A stretch of DNA of 9,183 nt, from positions 1 to 9,183 of the forward strand of contig CAZPUJ010000404.1 of assembly GCA_964589725.1 (NCBI GenBank), given 5' to 3'. The position numbers and the translations under genes are program-made. The DNA is from CAYSHJ01 sp964589725. GTDB taxonomy: Bacteria; Planctomycetota; Planctomycetia; Planctomycetales; Planctomycetaceae. The notes beneath the pieces were generated by a model. The model saw only the letters and a program-made list of their open reading frames with translations. It had not been told where the DNA came from and searched no databases. This document shows, piece after piece, positions 1 to 7,367 of this stretch. Positions within the stretch are counted from its first letter, which is position 1. Every line of letters starts with the position of its first letter.

Positions 1-2289
1 CAGCGTTACGGTGCCGCGAACGTTTGTCAGATTGGCACCTTCGGCACGCTCAAGGCCAAGCTGGCGATCCGTGATGTCGGCCGAGCACTCGGCATTCCGC
101 TGACTCGTGTCGATCAGATCGCGAAGTCGGTGCCGGATGAATTGAACATCAAACTGAAGGATGCGATCCAACAAAGTCCCGATTTGAAAGAGGCGTACGA
201 CAACGATCCCGAAATCCACAAACTGCTGGACATCGCCCAAAAGTTGGAAGGACTCTCACGTAGCGCGGGCACGCACGCGGCCGGCGTCGTGGTCAGCGAC
301 GCTCCCATCGACAACTACATCCCGCTGCAAACGATCTCCGGCAAGGAAGACGTTGTCACGCAATGGGATGGCCCGCATGTCGAACTAGCCGGGCTGCTGA
401 AAATGGATTTTTTGGGCCTACGGAACCTCACGATCCTGCACCAGGCCGTGCAGAATGTGAAGAAACACCGTGGCATTGACATCGACCCGGACAGGCTGTC
501 GGTCGACGATCAACTGACGTACGAACTGCTGCAACGGGGCGAAACGAAAGGTGTCTTCCAATTTGAAGGCGGCGGCATCCGCGACCTGCTGACGAAGATG
601 AAGCCCGACCGCTTTGCCGACATCATCGCCACGTCGGCGCTGTACCGCCCCGGCCCGCTGGAAGGGGGCATGGTCATGGACTATGTCGACATCAAGCACG
701 GCCGCAAAGAACCGAACAAGTTTCACCCGCTTGTCGACGCGGTGCTCGAAGAGACTTACGGCGTGATGGTCTACCAAGAGCAGGTCATGCGGATCTTGAA
801 CCGCGTCGGCGGCATCGACCTGGCCGACGCCTACAAGTGCATCAAGGCGATCAGCAAGAAGAAGGAAAATATCATCGCAGGCTACTTCGACAGCTACGTC
901 CAAGGAGCTGTCGAGCGCGGCGTGTCAGAACAACTGGCGAAAGACCTGTTCGAGCTGATCAAGAAGTTCGCGGGGTACGGATTCAACAAGTCACACTCGA
1001 CAGCCTACGGAGCGGTCTCCTACCAGACGGCGTACCTCAAAGCTCACTATCCGACCGAGTTCATGGCCGCGCTGTTGACGTGTGGCATGGAAGATTCGGC
1101 GCGCATCTCGGAACACGTTGACGATGCTCGCCGCATGGGAATCACGATTGCGCCGCCGGACGTGAACTCGTCGGAGGCCAAGTTCGCCGTCATCGGCGAG
1201 CGGCAACTATCGTTCGGGATGGAAGCCATCAAAGGTCTGGGCCAGCAAGTCGTGCAAGCGATCGCTGACGAACGCCAGACCAACGGCCTCTTCAAAGACA
1301 TCTTCGACCTGGCCGAGCGACTCGACCCGAAGCAATTGCAAAAAGCGGCGCTCGAAATCTTGATCAAGGCCGGCGCGCTCGACTCGCTCGGCCCGAACCG
1401 AGCACAGCATCTTGCCGCTGTGGAACGAGCCGTCTCCGCCGCGGTCGCTCGACATCAAGACAAAAAACGGGGCCAGAGGAACCTCTTCGGCGACGATGAC
1501 AACGCGCCCGCGGCCGGGCTAGACGCGACAACGGCCGGAGGCTCTTTGCCCGAAACTTCCGATTGGACGCACGGCCAGAAGCTCGCCGGCGAGAAGGAAG
1601 TGCTTGGCTTTTATCTGACCAGTCACCCGCTGACGCAGTTCGCCGACAAGTTGGAACAACACGTTACGCACGACAACAAACAACTCGGCGATTTAGAGGA
1701 CGGCACCGAAGTGCTGCTCGGCGGCATGATCGGCAGCATCAAGAAAGCTATCACGAAAAAACCGAGCCGGAACGGGAACACCAAGTACGTCAACTTCGAC
1801 CTCGAAGACCCGACCGGCATCGTCCGCTGCATCATGTGGCCCGAAGATTACGCTCGATTAGGTGAAAAGGTTCAACCCGAAGCGGTCGTGTTCGTGAAGG
1901 GCAAAGTCGACCGCCGTGGCCGCGAGCCGAACGTGATCGTGAATCAATTGCTGACTGTCGACGAAGCCGATAAGCAGTTCACCACGCAGATCGCGATCAA
2001 CTTCCAACGCGGCCTGCACGGCGAACGAGAACTGCTCCGCACGCGCGAGATTCTTCAACGCTACCCCGGCAAAACCGATGTCGTTTTGATTGTCGACAGC
2101 GCTGATCCACAAACGCCTGAGAGCCACTTCCGATTCGTGTTGAGCACTCCCAACCAAATGAAAGTCAGTTGCAACGCCGACCTGCAAACCGAACTGTCCA
2201 ACATCCTCGGCCGCGACCATTTCCAGCTGCACACGCCTCCCAAACAAACTCGCATGCGCGAAATGGGCGGCGGCGGCATCGGACGATAA
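1..2289 (+). CDS. dnaE: DNA polymerase III subunit alpha (DnaE), 5' truncated by the window edge
   Basis: Catalytic alpha subunit of the replicative DNA polymerase III holoenzyme, a cytoplasmic enzyme that extends DNA at the fork. The frame is open from base 1, giving 762 residues to the TAA; any ATG inside is internal. The third catalytic aspartate lies in the MDFLGLRN motif (codon at 406-408), equivalent to Asp555 of the E. coli protein. By that comparison about 420 N-terminal residues are missing, including the PHP domain and the first two catalytic aspartates. Further family landmarks are KAISKKK (about 847-867), YGFNKSHSTAYG (about 976-1011), a helix-hairpin-helix region (about 1310-1410), a clamp-binding motif QRNLF followed by G (1474-1488), GFYLTSHPL (about 1606-1632) and an OB-fold (about 1705-1960). 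The C-terminus ends in a glycine-rich tail. It is of the DnaE type, not PolC, since no exonuclease insertion is seen in the visible part. The following gene is unrelated. Confidence 0.97.
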   Translation, partial: QRYGAANVCQIGTFGTLKAKLAIRDVGRALGIPLTRVDQIAKSVPDELNIKLKDAIQQSPDLKEAYDNDPEIHKLLDIAQKLEGLSRSAGTHAAGVVVSDAPIDNYIPLQTISGKEDVVTQWDGPHVELAGLLKMDFLGLRNLTILHQAVQNVKKHRGIDIDPDRLSVDDQLTYELLQRGETKGVFQFEGGGIRDLLTKMKPDRFADIIATSALYRPGPLEGGMVMDYVDIKHGRKEPNKFHPLVDAVLEETYGVMVYQEQVMRILNRVGGIDLADAYKCIKAISKKKENIIAGYFDSYVQGAVERGVSEQLAKDLFELIKKFAGYGFNKSHSTAYGAVSYQTAYLKAHYPTEFMAALLTCGMEDSARISEHVDDARRMGITIAPPDVNSSEAKFAVIGERQLSFGMEAIKGLGQQVVQAIADERQTNGLFKDIFDLAERLDPKQLQKAALEILIKAGALDSLGPNRAQHLAAVERAVSAAVARHQDKKRGQRNLFGDDDNAPAAGLDATTAGGSLPETSDWTHGQKLAGEKEVLGFYLTSHPLTQFADKLEQHVTHDNKQLGDLEDGTEVLLGGMIGSIKKAITKKPSRNGNTKYVNFDLEDPTGIVRCIMWPEDYARLGEKVQPEAVVFVKGKVDRRGREPNVIVNQLLTVDEADKQFTTQIAINFQRGLHGERELLRTREILQRYPGKTDVVLIVDSADPQTPESHFRFVLSTPNQMKVSCNADLQTELSNILGRDHFQLHTPPKQTRMREMGGGGIGR

Positions 2290-2299
2290 GACCGGATTG

Positions 2300-2359
2300 G
2301 CAGAAGAATCCTTGGCAGAGATATGAGACACAGGGAAATGAGACAAAGGGCGAGGCGAA
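2300..2359 (+). repeat. Degenerate 15-nt periodic repeat, four units, downstream of dnaE
   Basis: Four consecutive 15-nt units can be phased as GGCAGAAGAATCCTT, then GGCAGAGATATGAGA, then CACAGGGAAATGAGA, then CAAAGGGCGAGGCGA, with similarity falling from left to right. The third and fourth units share most bases, and the first two share GGCAGA. The same period and core (GACAG followed by an A/G-rich stretch) recur at 4513-4653 in another intergenic region. Short repeats of this kind (GACAGAAAAATGA-like) are, from memory, scattered between genes in planctomycetes and some other bacteria. Function is unknown. The rest of 2290-2458 holds no recognisable gene or clear terminator. Confidence 0.5.
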
Positions 2360-2447
2360 CTTGAGATCCAAGGCTTGTTTCGTTTCACCAGGGATCGGTT
2401 AGGATGGTGTTTCACAAACTGGTTCGATCGCTGGTCCAACACGAAGC

Positions 2448-2452
2448 GAGGA
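2448..2452 (+). promoter_or_regulatory. Ribosome binding site deciding the antitoxin start
   Basis: GAGGA lies 6 nt before the ATG at 2459. It favours this start over the longer in-frame reading from TTG at 2375, whose extra 28 residues do not resemble the family. Confidence 0.6.
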
Positions 2453-2458
2453 CGGCTC

Positions 2459-2689
2459 ATGATTCAGGTTTCACTCGAAGTCGCTGCCGACGAATTGTCT
2501 GAACTTATCGACAAAGCAGTCCATGGTGAGCAGGTCATCATCCTGAAGGACGCCGCCGCGCGAGTTCGGTTGCTGCCAGTGGACTTGCCGCTGCGGACTC
2601 GTCGCATCGGGGGAGCGCCGGAATTGTTGATCGCGATGGCGGATGACTTTCAGGCGCCTCTCGAAGACTTCGCGGACTACATGCCATGA
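2459..2689 (+). CDS. Phd/YefM-type (VapB-like) antitoxin
   Basis: Small antitoxin of a type II toxin-antitoxin module, 76 residues. In this family the N-terminal part binds operator DNA and the C-terminal tail wraps and blocks the toxin. The pattern fits: an N-terminal beta-alpha region starting MIQVSLEVAADELSELIDKA, then HGEQVIILKD and RVRLLPV (family form GEEVVITRxGKPVARLVP), then a short tail with DDFQAPLEDF, matching the usual DDFDAPLPxDF ending. The stop overlaps the toxin start as ATGA (2686-2689), the normal translational coupling for such pairs. The reading frame is intact although the partner toxin is broken. These antitoxins normally autorepress their promoter; no clear operator palindrome was identified upstream. 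Assignment to Phd/YefM rather than another VapB class rests on motif memory. Confidence 0.8.
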   Translation: MIQVSLEVAADELSELIDKAVHGEQVIILKDAAARVRLLPVDLPLRTRRIGGAPELLIAMADDFQAPLEDFADYMP

Positions 2690-3071
2690 GGCTGCTGGTC
2701 GACTCACACTCGTTGTTGTGGCTGATTGCCAACGATCATCGCCTGTCCGCCCGGGCGCGAGCCGCGTTCCTCGACGACGCGAATGAGCTGTTTTTCAGCG
2801 CAGCCAGTTACTGGAGATCGCGATCAAAGTGAGCATCGGAAAGCTGAAATTGGCGAGTGACTGGCCAACAATTATCGACCGTGAGTTGGACTTCAACGGA
2901 ATCACGTGGCTACCCGTCACGAAGATGCACTGTCAAGCGGTCGCATCGTTGCCGTTTCACCATCGTGACCCCTTTGACCGCATGTTGGTGGCTCAAGCAC
3001 AGACCGAACAACTGACGCTGTTGTCGGATGATCCATTGCTCAGCGCATACGAAGTGCTGGTGGATTGGTAG
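2686..3071 (+). pseudogene. PIN-domain (VapC-like) toxin, disrupted by a 1-nt deletion
   Basis: PIN toxins are Mg-dependent ribonucleases with clustered acidic residues. The first frame (2686-2832) encodes 48 residues starting MRLLVDSHSLLWLIANDHRL and running to SAASYW, then reads RSRSK and stops. The family continues SAASxWEIAIKxSxGKL, and exactly that follows one frame over: inserting one G in the GG at 2813-2814 restores EIAIKVSIGKLKLASDW and the rest to the TAG at 3071. The restored protein is 128 residues, normal for the family. In it the acidic residues are Asp6, Glu44, Asp95 and Asp98 (RDPFDRM), and the end has the usual LLSDDPLLSAYEV strand. The deletion falls directly at the Glu44 codon, so neither fragment has a full active site. 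A GTG at 2829 overlaps the premature TGA and could restart the second part (80 residues), which would still lack Asp6 and Glu44. A sequencing error cannot be excluded. Confidence 0.88.
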
Positions 3072-3150
3072 GTGAATTGCCTTTCGACACGCGTCCCTCA
3101 AAGGTGAGTTCAGCGTCCTCTGACGAACTTCATATCAGGATTTATCAATC

Positions 3151-4494
3151 ATGCATCGTCGTGAGTTCTTGTCAGTCAGCAGTGCTGGTTTGGCCTCGCT
3201 GTCGATTGGAGCGTATGCCGCTGGGGCCGATCAGAAGGTTCGGCGAGTCGGTCTGATCGGGACCGGCTGGTATGGCAAAGCGGATCTCTTTCGGATGATC
3301 CAAGTCGCGCCGATCGAGGTGGTGTCGTTGTGCGATGTGGACAAGAAACTGCTCGCCGAGGCGGCCGACATGACGGCCCAGCGGCAAGTTTCAAAGAAGA
3401 AGCCGCGCACCTACGGCGACTATCGCGAGATGCTCAAGGAAGAAGACCTCGACATCGTGCTGATTGCCACGCCCGATCACTGGCACGCGCTGCCGATGAT
3501 CGACGCGGTCAAGGCCGGAGCGGACGTGTACGTCCAGAAACCGACCGGAGTCGATGTCGTCGAGAGCCAGGCCATGTTGGCAGCGGCTCGGAAGTACAAG
3601 CGAGTCGTGCAGGTCGGCACTCAACGCCGCAGCACGCCGCACCTGGCGGAAGCTCGTGAACTCTTGAAGGAAGGGAAGCTCGGCAAGATCGGGCTGGTAG
3701 AGATTTACTGTTACTATCACATGCGAAATCGTAAGAACCCACCCGACACGATGCCGCCAGAGAACCTCGATTACGAGATGTGGACTGGTCCCGCGCCGCT
3801 GCGGCCGTACAACGAACTCGTTCACCCACGAAGCTGGCGAGTGTTCATGGAATACGGGAATGGCATCGTCGGCGACATGTGCATCCACATGCTCGACATG
3901 GTCCGCTGGATGCTGGATCTCGGCTGGCCTCTGCGGATCAGTTCGGCCGGCGGCATCCTGGTCGAGAAGAGCAGCAAGGCAAACATCAGCGACACACAGT
4001 CCGCGACGTTCGAATTCGACGGCCTGAACGTCAACTGGCAGCATCGTACCTACGGTCACGCACCCGACGAACAGTATCCCTGGGGCGCGACGTTTTACGG
4101 TGAGAAAGGCACGCTCAAAGCCAGCGTCACGAGCTACGACTTCACCCCCTTCGGCGGCGGCCAGCCGATTCACAAGGACGTGACTTACGAGTTGGAGCAA
4201 TACCCGATCGACAAGACCGAAAAGGATCTCGAAAAGCACGTCGCTCCGGCCATTCGGTATCACCTGCTCGATCTGTTCAAAGCCATCGACACACGCGGCA
4301 AGCCGGTTGCCGATATCGAACAAGGCCACATCTCCTCGGCCAGCAGCATCCTGGCCAACGTCTCGATGCAACTGGGGCGCACGCTGACGTGGGACGCCGA
4401 CAAACACCAAGTCATCGGCGATGCCGAAGCGAATAAACTGCTGCGACGCCCGTACCGTGCTCCGTGGAAACATCCGGAGCCAGAGACCGTGTGA
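3151..4494 (+). CDS. Gfo/Idh/MocA family NAD(P)-dependent oxidoreductase with Tat-type signal
   Basis: Predicted sugar or inositol-type dehydrogenase, 447 residues, of the Gfo/Idh/MocA family, which oxidises or reduces sugar-derived hydroxyls using a nicotinamide cofactor. The N-terminus MHRREFLSVSSAGLASL has twin arginines at residues 3-4, a hydrophobic stretch and a possible cleavage site near AYA (residues 21-23), so export by the Tat pathway is likely; this is common for planctomycete members. The Rossmann motif GTGWYG-type (Gly37, Gly39, Gly42) is followed by CDVD (61-64) and ATPDHWHALPM (106-116). The family EKP motif appears as QKP with Lys130. The C-terminal domain has GDMCIHMLDMVRW (241 on; Asp242, His246, Asp249), the usual substrate and catalytic region. 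The start is supported by AGGA at 3137-3140, 10 nt upstream. The substrate cannot be told from sequence. Neighbours give no pathway: a broken toxin lies before it and a TIGR03032 gene after it. Confidence 0.93.
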   Translation: MHRREFLSVSSAGLASLSIGAYAAGADQKVRRVGLIGTGWYGKADLFRMIQVAPIEVVSLCDVDKKLLAEAADMTAQRQVSKKKPRTYGDYREMLKEEDLDIVLIATPDHWHALPMIDAVKAGADVYVQKPTGVDVVESQAMLAAARKYKRVVQVGTQRRSTPHLAEARELLKEGKLGKIGLVEIYCYYHMRNRKNPPDTMPPENLDYEMWTGPAPLRPYNELVHPRSWRVFMEYGNGIVGDMCIHMLDMVRWMLDLGWPLRISSAGGILVEKSSKANISDTQSATFEFDGLNVNWQHRTYGHAPDEQYPWGATFYGEKGTLKASVTSYDFTPFGGGQPIHKDVTYELEQYPIDKTEKDLEKHVAPAIRYHLLDLFKAIDTRGKPVADIEQGHISSASSILANVSMQLGRTLTWDADKHQVIGDAEANKLLRRPYRAPWKHPEPETV

Positions 4495-4512
4495 ACGGGC
4501 GAACTGAAGTCC

Positions 4513-4653
4513 GACAGGAAGATTGACGACAGAAAGATCAGCTCTCTCCGACTGCGATTCCCGGAGATCACGGGCACTTCGCCATTGAGGATCAAATCTG
4601 GACAAGCTTCTGCTTCCGCTGTTCTACATGTTTCTGTCGTTGATCTTCCTGTC
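4513..4653. repeat. Two inverted copies of a 15-nt-period repeat flanking an 89-nt spacer
   Basis: The left arm (4513-4538) reads GACAGGAAGATTGAC then GACAGAAAGAT, itself two 15-nt-spaced units. The right arm (4628-4653) on the opposite strand reads GACAGGAAGATCAAC then GACAGAAACAT. The arms match at 23 of 26 positions. The spacer (4539-4627) contains a small 6-bp hairpin (TCTCCG at 4545-4550 with CGGAGA at 4562-4567) without a T tail. This fills most of the gap between the oxidoreductase and the TIGR03032 gene. It may fold in RNA and separate the two transcription units, or be a small mobile or slippage-derived element. The repeat core is related to the array after dnaE. Confidence 0.6.
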
Positions 4654-4707
4654 TTTGATTACTCAACGCGATTTTCGACGCTCTGCGTTGCGGTCTACAC
4701 GAATGAC

Positions 4708-4716
4708 AAAGGGGGG
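4708..4716 (+). promoter_or_regulatory. Ribosome binding site deciding a TTG start
   Basis: AAAGGGGGG ends 6 nt before the TTG at 4723 and resembles AAGGAGG. No in-frame ATG lies near the beginning of the conserved domain, so this site is the main reason for choosing TTG. Confidence 0.5.
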
Positions 4717-4722
4717 CAACAT

Positions 4723-5802
4723 TTGAATCAAACTCGACTTGGCACGACGCCCTCTGATCAGCCACTCTTCGAAGCGATTGCTTCACGGCAATTCACCTCG
4801 TGGCTGGCGGCGCAACGGGTTAGCTTGGCGTTCACGACGTATCAGACGGGCAAGCTGTTTTTGATCGGCTTGCAGCCGGACGGACGGTTGTCTGTCTTTG
4901 AGCGAACGTTCAATCGGTGCCTCGGACTGTGGGGCGATGGGCAGACGTTATGGATGACGTCGCTGTACCAACTCTGGCGGTTTGAGAACGCGCTCGACGC
5001 GGGCCAAGTGGCGAACGGGTATGACCGCGTCTACGTGCCGCAGGTCGGGTACGTTACGGGTGATCTCGATATTCATGACGTGGCGGTCGATGCCGACGGT
5101 CGTGTGGTGTTTGTCAACACGTTGTTCGGCTGCCTGGCGACGATCAGTGACCGGCACAGCTTTGTTCCCCTGTGGAAGCCTTCCTTTCTGTCGAAGCTGG
5201 CGGCGGAGGATCGCTGTCATCTCAACGGACTGGCGATGGACACTGGCCGGGCGGCGTATGTGACGAGTGTCAGTCAAAGCGACGTGGCCGACGGCTGGCG
5301 CGAGCGGCGACGCGATGGCGGCTGCGTGATCGATGTGCGGACGAATGAGACGATCGTCAGCGGGCTGTCGATGCCGCATTCGCCGCGCGTTTATCGCGAT
5401 CAACTGTGGCTGCTCGATTCCGGCACCGGACACTTCGGACGCGTGGACCGGGACACCGGGAAGTTCGAGCCGCTGACGTTTTGCCCCGGCTATCTGCGCG
5501 GGCTAAGTTTTATCGGCGACTACGCGGTGGTCGGCCTATCGCAGTGCCGAGAGAACCGCACGTTTCAGGGCTTGGCTTTGGATGACAACCTGAAGTCACA
5601 CGATGCCGAAGCACACTGTGGATTGTGCGTGATCGATCTGCGGACGGGTGATCTGGTGCATTGGCTGTGGCTGGAAGGGATCGTCCGTGAGCTGTACGAC
5701 GTTGTGGTTCTTCCTGGAGTGCGCCGGCCTTCGGCGCTGGGTTTCAAAACGGATGAGATTCGACGAACGATCTCGATCGGACCACCACCCGCTCGAGCAT
5801 GA
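4723..5802 (+). CDS. TIGR03032 family protein (DUF4915), predicted beta-propeller, function unknown
   Basis: A 359-residue protein with the hallmark segments of the TIGR03032 family, recalled from memory: SWLAAQRVSLAFTTYQTGKL (residues 26-45), LSVFERTFNRCLGLWGDGQTLW, YQLWRFEN, YVPQVGYVTGDLDIHDV, FVNTLFGCLATI, EDRCHLNGLAMD (His166), GLSMPHSPR (214-222), LWLLDSGTGHFG, PGYLRGLSFIGDYAVVGLS and ELYDVVVLPGVRRP. The recurring short beta-rich blocks, each ending near an H/D/N-containing turn, suggest a beta-propeller; this is inference. No enzymatic role is established for the family. No signal peptide is visible, so it is probably cytoplasmic. A longer reading from TTG at 4585 would add 46 residues translated from the repeat region and is unlikely. 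The DUF1501 pair begins 128 nt downstream and may be co-transcribed. The gene carries its own good ribosome binding site and an unusual TTG start, which may limit expression. Confidence 0.85.
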   Translation: MNQTRLGTTPSDQPLFEAIASRQFTSWLAAQRVSLAFTTYQTGKLFLIGLQPDGRLSVFERTFNRCLGLWGDGQTLWMTSLYQLWRFENALDAGQVANGYDRVYVPQVGYVTGDLDIHDVAVDADGRVVFVNTLFGCLATISDRHSFVPLWKPSFLSKLAAEDRCHLNGLAMDTGRAAYVTSVSQSDVADGWRERRRDGGCVIDVRTNETIVSGLSMPHSPRVYRDQLWLLDSGTGHFGRVDRDTGKFEPLTFCPGYLRGLSFIGDYAVVGLSQCRENRTFQGLALDDNLKSHDAEAHCGLCVIDLRTGDLVHWLWLEGIVRELYDVVVLPGVRRPSALGFKTDEIRRTISIGPPPARA

Positions 5803-5918
5803 GACCAGGAGGATCGACGGGAGAGAGATAGACACGCCGGGATTTGGGTTGGTCGACGTGAACCTGGCTGTTACGATCCTCGCGTTGACGTCTCGTCGAA
5901 TTCGATGTGTTGGCGTTT

Positions 5919-5923
5919 GGAGG
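5919..5923 (+). promoter_or_regulatory. Ribosome binding site of the first DUF1501 gene
   Basis: GGAGG lies 7 nt before the ATG at 5931 and supports it over an upstream in-frame TTG at 5907. The alignable N-terminus of the second DUF1501 protein gives the same answer. Confidence 0.7.
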
Positions 5924-5930
5924 TCATCCT

Positions 5931-7361
5931 ATGCTGACCGTACTCGGGTCTCCTCAGCGAGTCTGCCAAGGGGCGACGCGACGGCAGATGCTGCAAGCCG
6001 CCGGACTGGGATTGCTCGGCGTCGGGCTACCGCAGGTGCAAGCGGCTGAGGCGCTGCAGCGTCCGCGCGAGGCGAAGGCCAAGTCGATTCTGTTCCTGTA
6101 CATCTACGGCGGGCCGAGCCAGCTCGAAACATTCGACATGAAGCCGGCAGCGCCGAGCGGCATTCGCGGTCCGTTCCAGCCGATCGCGTCGCGCACGCCG
6201 GGGCTGTCCATCAGCGAGCACTTGCCGCGCATGGCGGCAATGTCCGACAAGTTCTGCGTCATTCGCACCATGACGCACTCGCACAACAATCATCACGCTT
6301 GCCACTGGATTCAAACCGGCCGGCCGTGGCACTTGCCGGAGACGATCCTCAACGCCACGCCCGACAAAGACTGCCCGGCAATCGGCTCGATGATCGAGTA
6401 CCTCGACCAGCGCGATCCGACGCGTCGCGGCCAAGAAATTCCGAGTTATTGGTACGTCCCCGCACCGCTGGGACATTTGCAGGGCTACGACTATCCCGGC
6501 CAATACGCCGGTTGGTTGGGACGGAGCTTCAATGCGCTGGCGACAAACTTCCGCCGCAAGGACGCGAAGGACAATCCGTACTTCCGCGACATCGCCGAAG
6601 AGGAATTGAACCTCAGACTCCAAGGCCTCGATCCGCAGCCGGACTTGGTGCTCGATCGACTGAACCGCAGGCAGACGTTGTTGCAGCAGTTCGACTCCGC
6701 ACGACAAAGTCTTGATTTATCGCGTAGCGTGCGGACTCAAGATCAACTTTGGCGACGAGCGTTCGAGTTGGCGAACTCGGAAGCGATTCGCAACGCGCTC
6801 GACATTCGCCAGGAATCGCCCGCGCTGCGCGATCGCTACGGCCGGCATCTCTTCGGACAAGCGGCGATTCTCGGACGGCGGCTGATCGAGGCGGGGGGTC
6901 GCTTTGTCACCGTCCAGTGGGAAGCTCCTGACGGCTACAGTTGGGACTCGCACATTCACAGCAATGATGTTGAGAAGCAATTGTCGCCGCGACTCGATCA
7001 AACGTACTCGGCGTTGATCGAAGACATGTCGCAGCGCGGACTGCTCGACGAGACGCTCGTCGTGCTCATCAGCGAGTTGGGTCGCACACCGATGGGCAAT
7101 CCAGCGTGGGGACGCGGTCATTGGTGTCACGCCTTCCCCGCCGTGTTGGCTGGCGGTGGCATTCGCGGCGGCACCGTCTACGGCAGCACTGACAAAGACG
7201 CCGGGTATCCAGCGGATCATCCCGTCAGCCCGGCGGATCTCGCGGCGACCTTGTTCCACTCGATCGGCATTGATTCCGAATTGCGAATCACCGATGCCCA
7301 AGGCCGCCCAGTTCCATTGGTGGAAGAAGGCGGCCGGCCGATCACCACGCTGTTTGGATGA
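5931..7361 (+). CDS. DUF1501 domain protein with Tat-type signal (first of pair)
   Basis: A 476-residue member of DUF1501 (PF07394), a group related to the alkaline phosphatase/sulfatase superfamily and strongly expanded in planctomycetes; the substrate is unknown. The N-terminus MLTVLGSPQRVCQGATRRQM has Arg17-Arg18, followed by a hydrophobic stretch and VQA-AEA (about 36-41), so Tat export is likely. Domain landmarks are GGPSQLETFD (60-69), a histidine-rich THSHNNHHACHW segment (about 115-126), RDRYGRHLFGQ (about 300), WDSHIH (338-343), SELGRTP (381-387), GRGHW (394-398), LAGGGIRGG, and YPADHPVSPADLAATLFHSIGID near the end. The first motif is usually closer to HLDTFD and the fifth to GRDHW; here Gln, Glu and Gly replace the common His, Asp and Asp. 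The next DUF1501 gene starts 6 nt after its stop. The DUF1549/DUF1553 cytochrome-type partner often seen beside DUF1501 genes is absent from the window. Confidence 0.93.
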   Translation: MLTVLGSPQRVCQGATRRQMLQAAGLGLLGVGLPQVQAAEALQRPREAKAKSILFLYIYGGPSQLETFDMKPAAPSGIRGPFQPIASRTPGLSISEHLPRMAAMSDKFCVIRTMTHSHNNHHACHWIQTGRPWHLPETILNATPDKDCPAIGSMIEYLDQRDPTRRGQEIPSYWYVPAPLGHLQGYDYPGQYAGWLGRSFNALATNFRRKDAKDNPYFRDIAEEELNLRLQGLDPQPDLVLDRLNRRQTLLQQFDSARQSLDLSRSVRTQDQLWRRAFELANSEAIRNALDIRQESPALRDRYGRHLFGQAAILGRRLIEAGGRFVTVQWEAPDGYSWDSHIHSNDVEKQLSPRLDQTYSALIEDMSQRGLLDETLVVLISELGRTPMGNPAWGRGHWCHAFPAVLAGGGIRGGTVYGSTDKDAGYPADHPVSPADLAATLFHSIGIDSELRITDAQGRPVPLVEEGGRPITTLFG

Positions 7362-7367
7362 TGAAAC

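Noticed and set aside
2375..2458. N-terminal extension of the antitoxin from TTG
   Set aside because: The 28 extra residues are rich in Trp, Phe and Arg and unlike the family, and a proper ribosome binding site serves ATG 2459.
1858..2460. Minus-strand open frame of 200 codons at the end of dnaE
   Set aside because: It mostly shadows the OB-fold and C-terminus of dnaE, with no family resemblance and no convincing ribosome binding site.
3391..4605. Long open frame on the minus strand (404 codons) opposite the oxidoreductase
   Set aside because: It is antisense to a clear Gfo/Idh/MocA gene, its translation has no recognisable motif, and long antisense frames are expected in GC-rich codon usage.
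4585..4722. N-terminal extension of the TIGR03032 protein
   Set aside because: It would translate the inverted-repeat region. The conserved domain starts later, and the strong ribosome binding site is at 4708-4716.
5809..5881. 8-bp inverted repeat GAGGATCG / CGATCCTC between the TIGR03032 gene and the first DUF1501 gene
   Set aside because: It is short and widely spaced (57 nt) with no T-run, so easily due to chance; not claimed as a terminator or operator.
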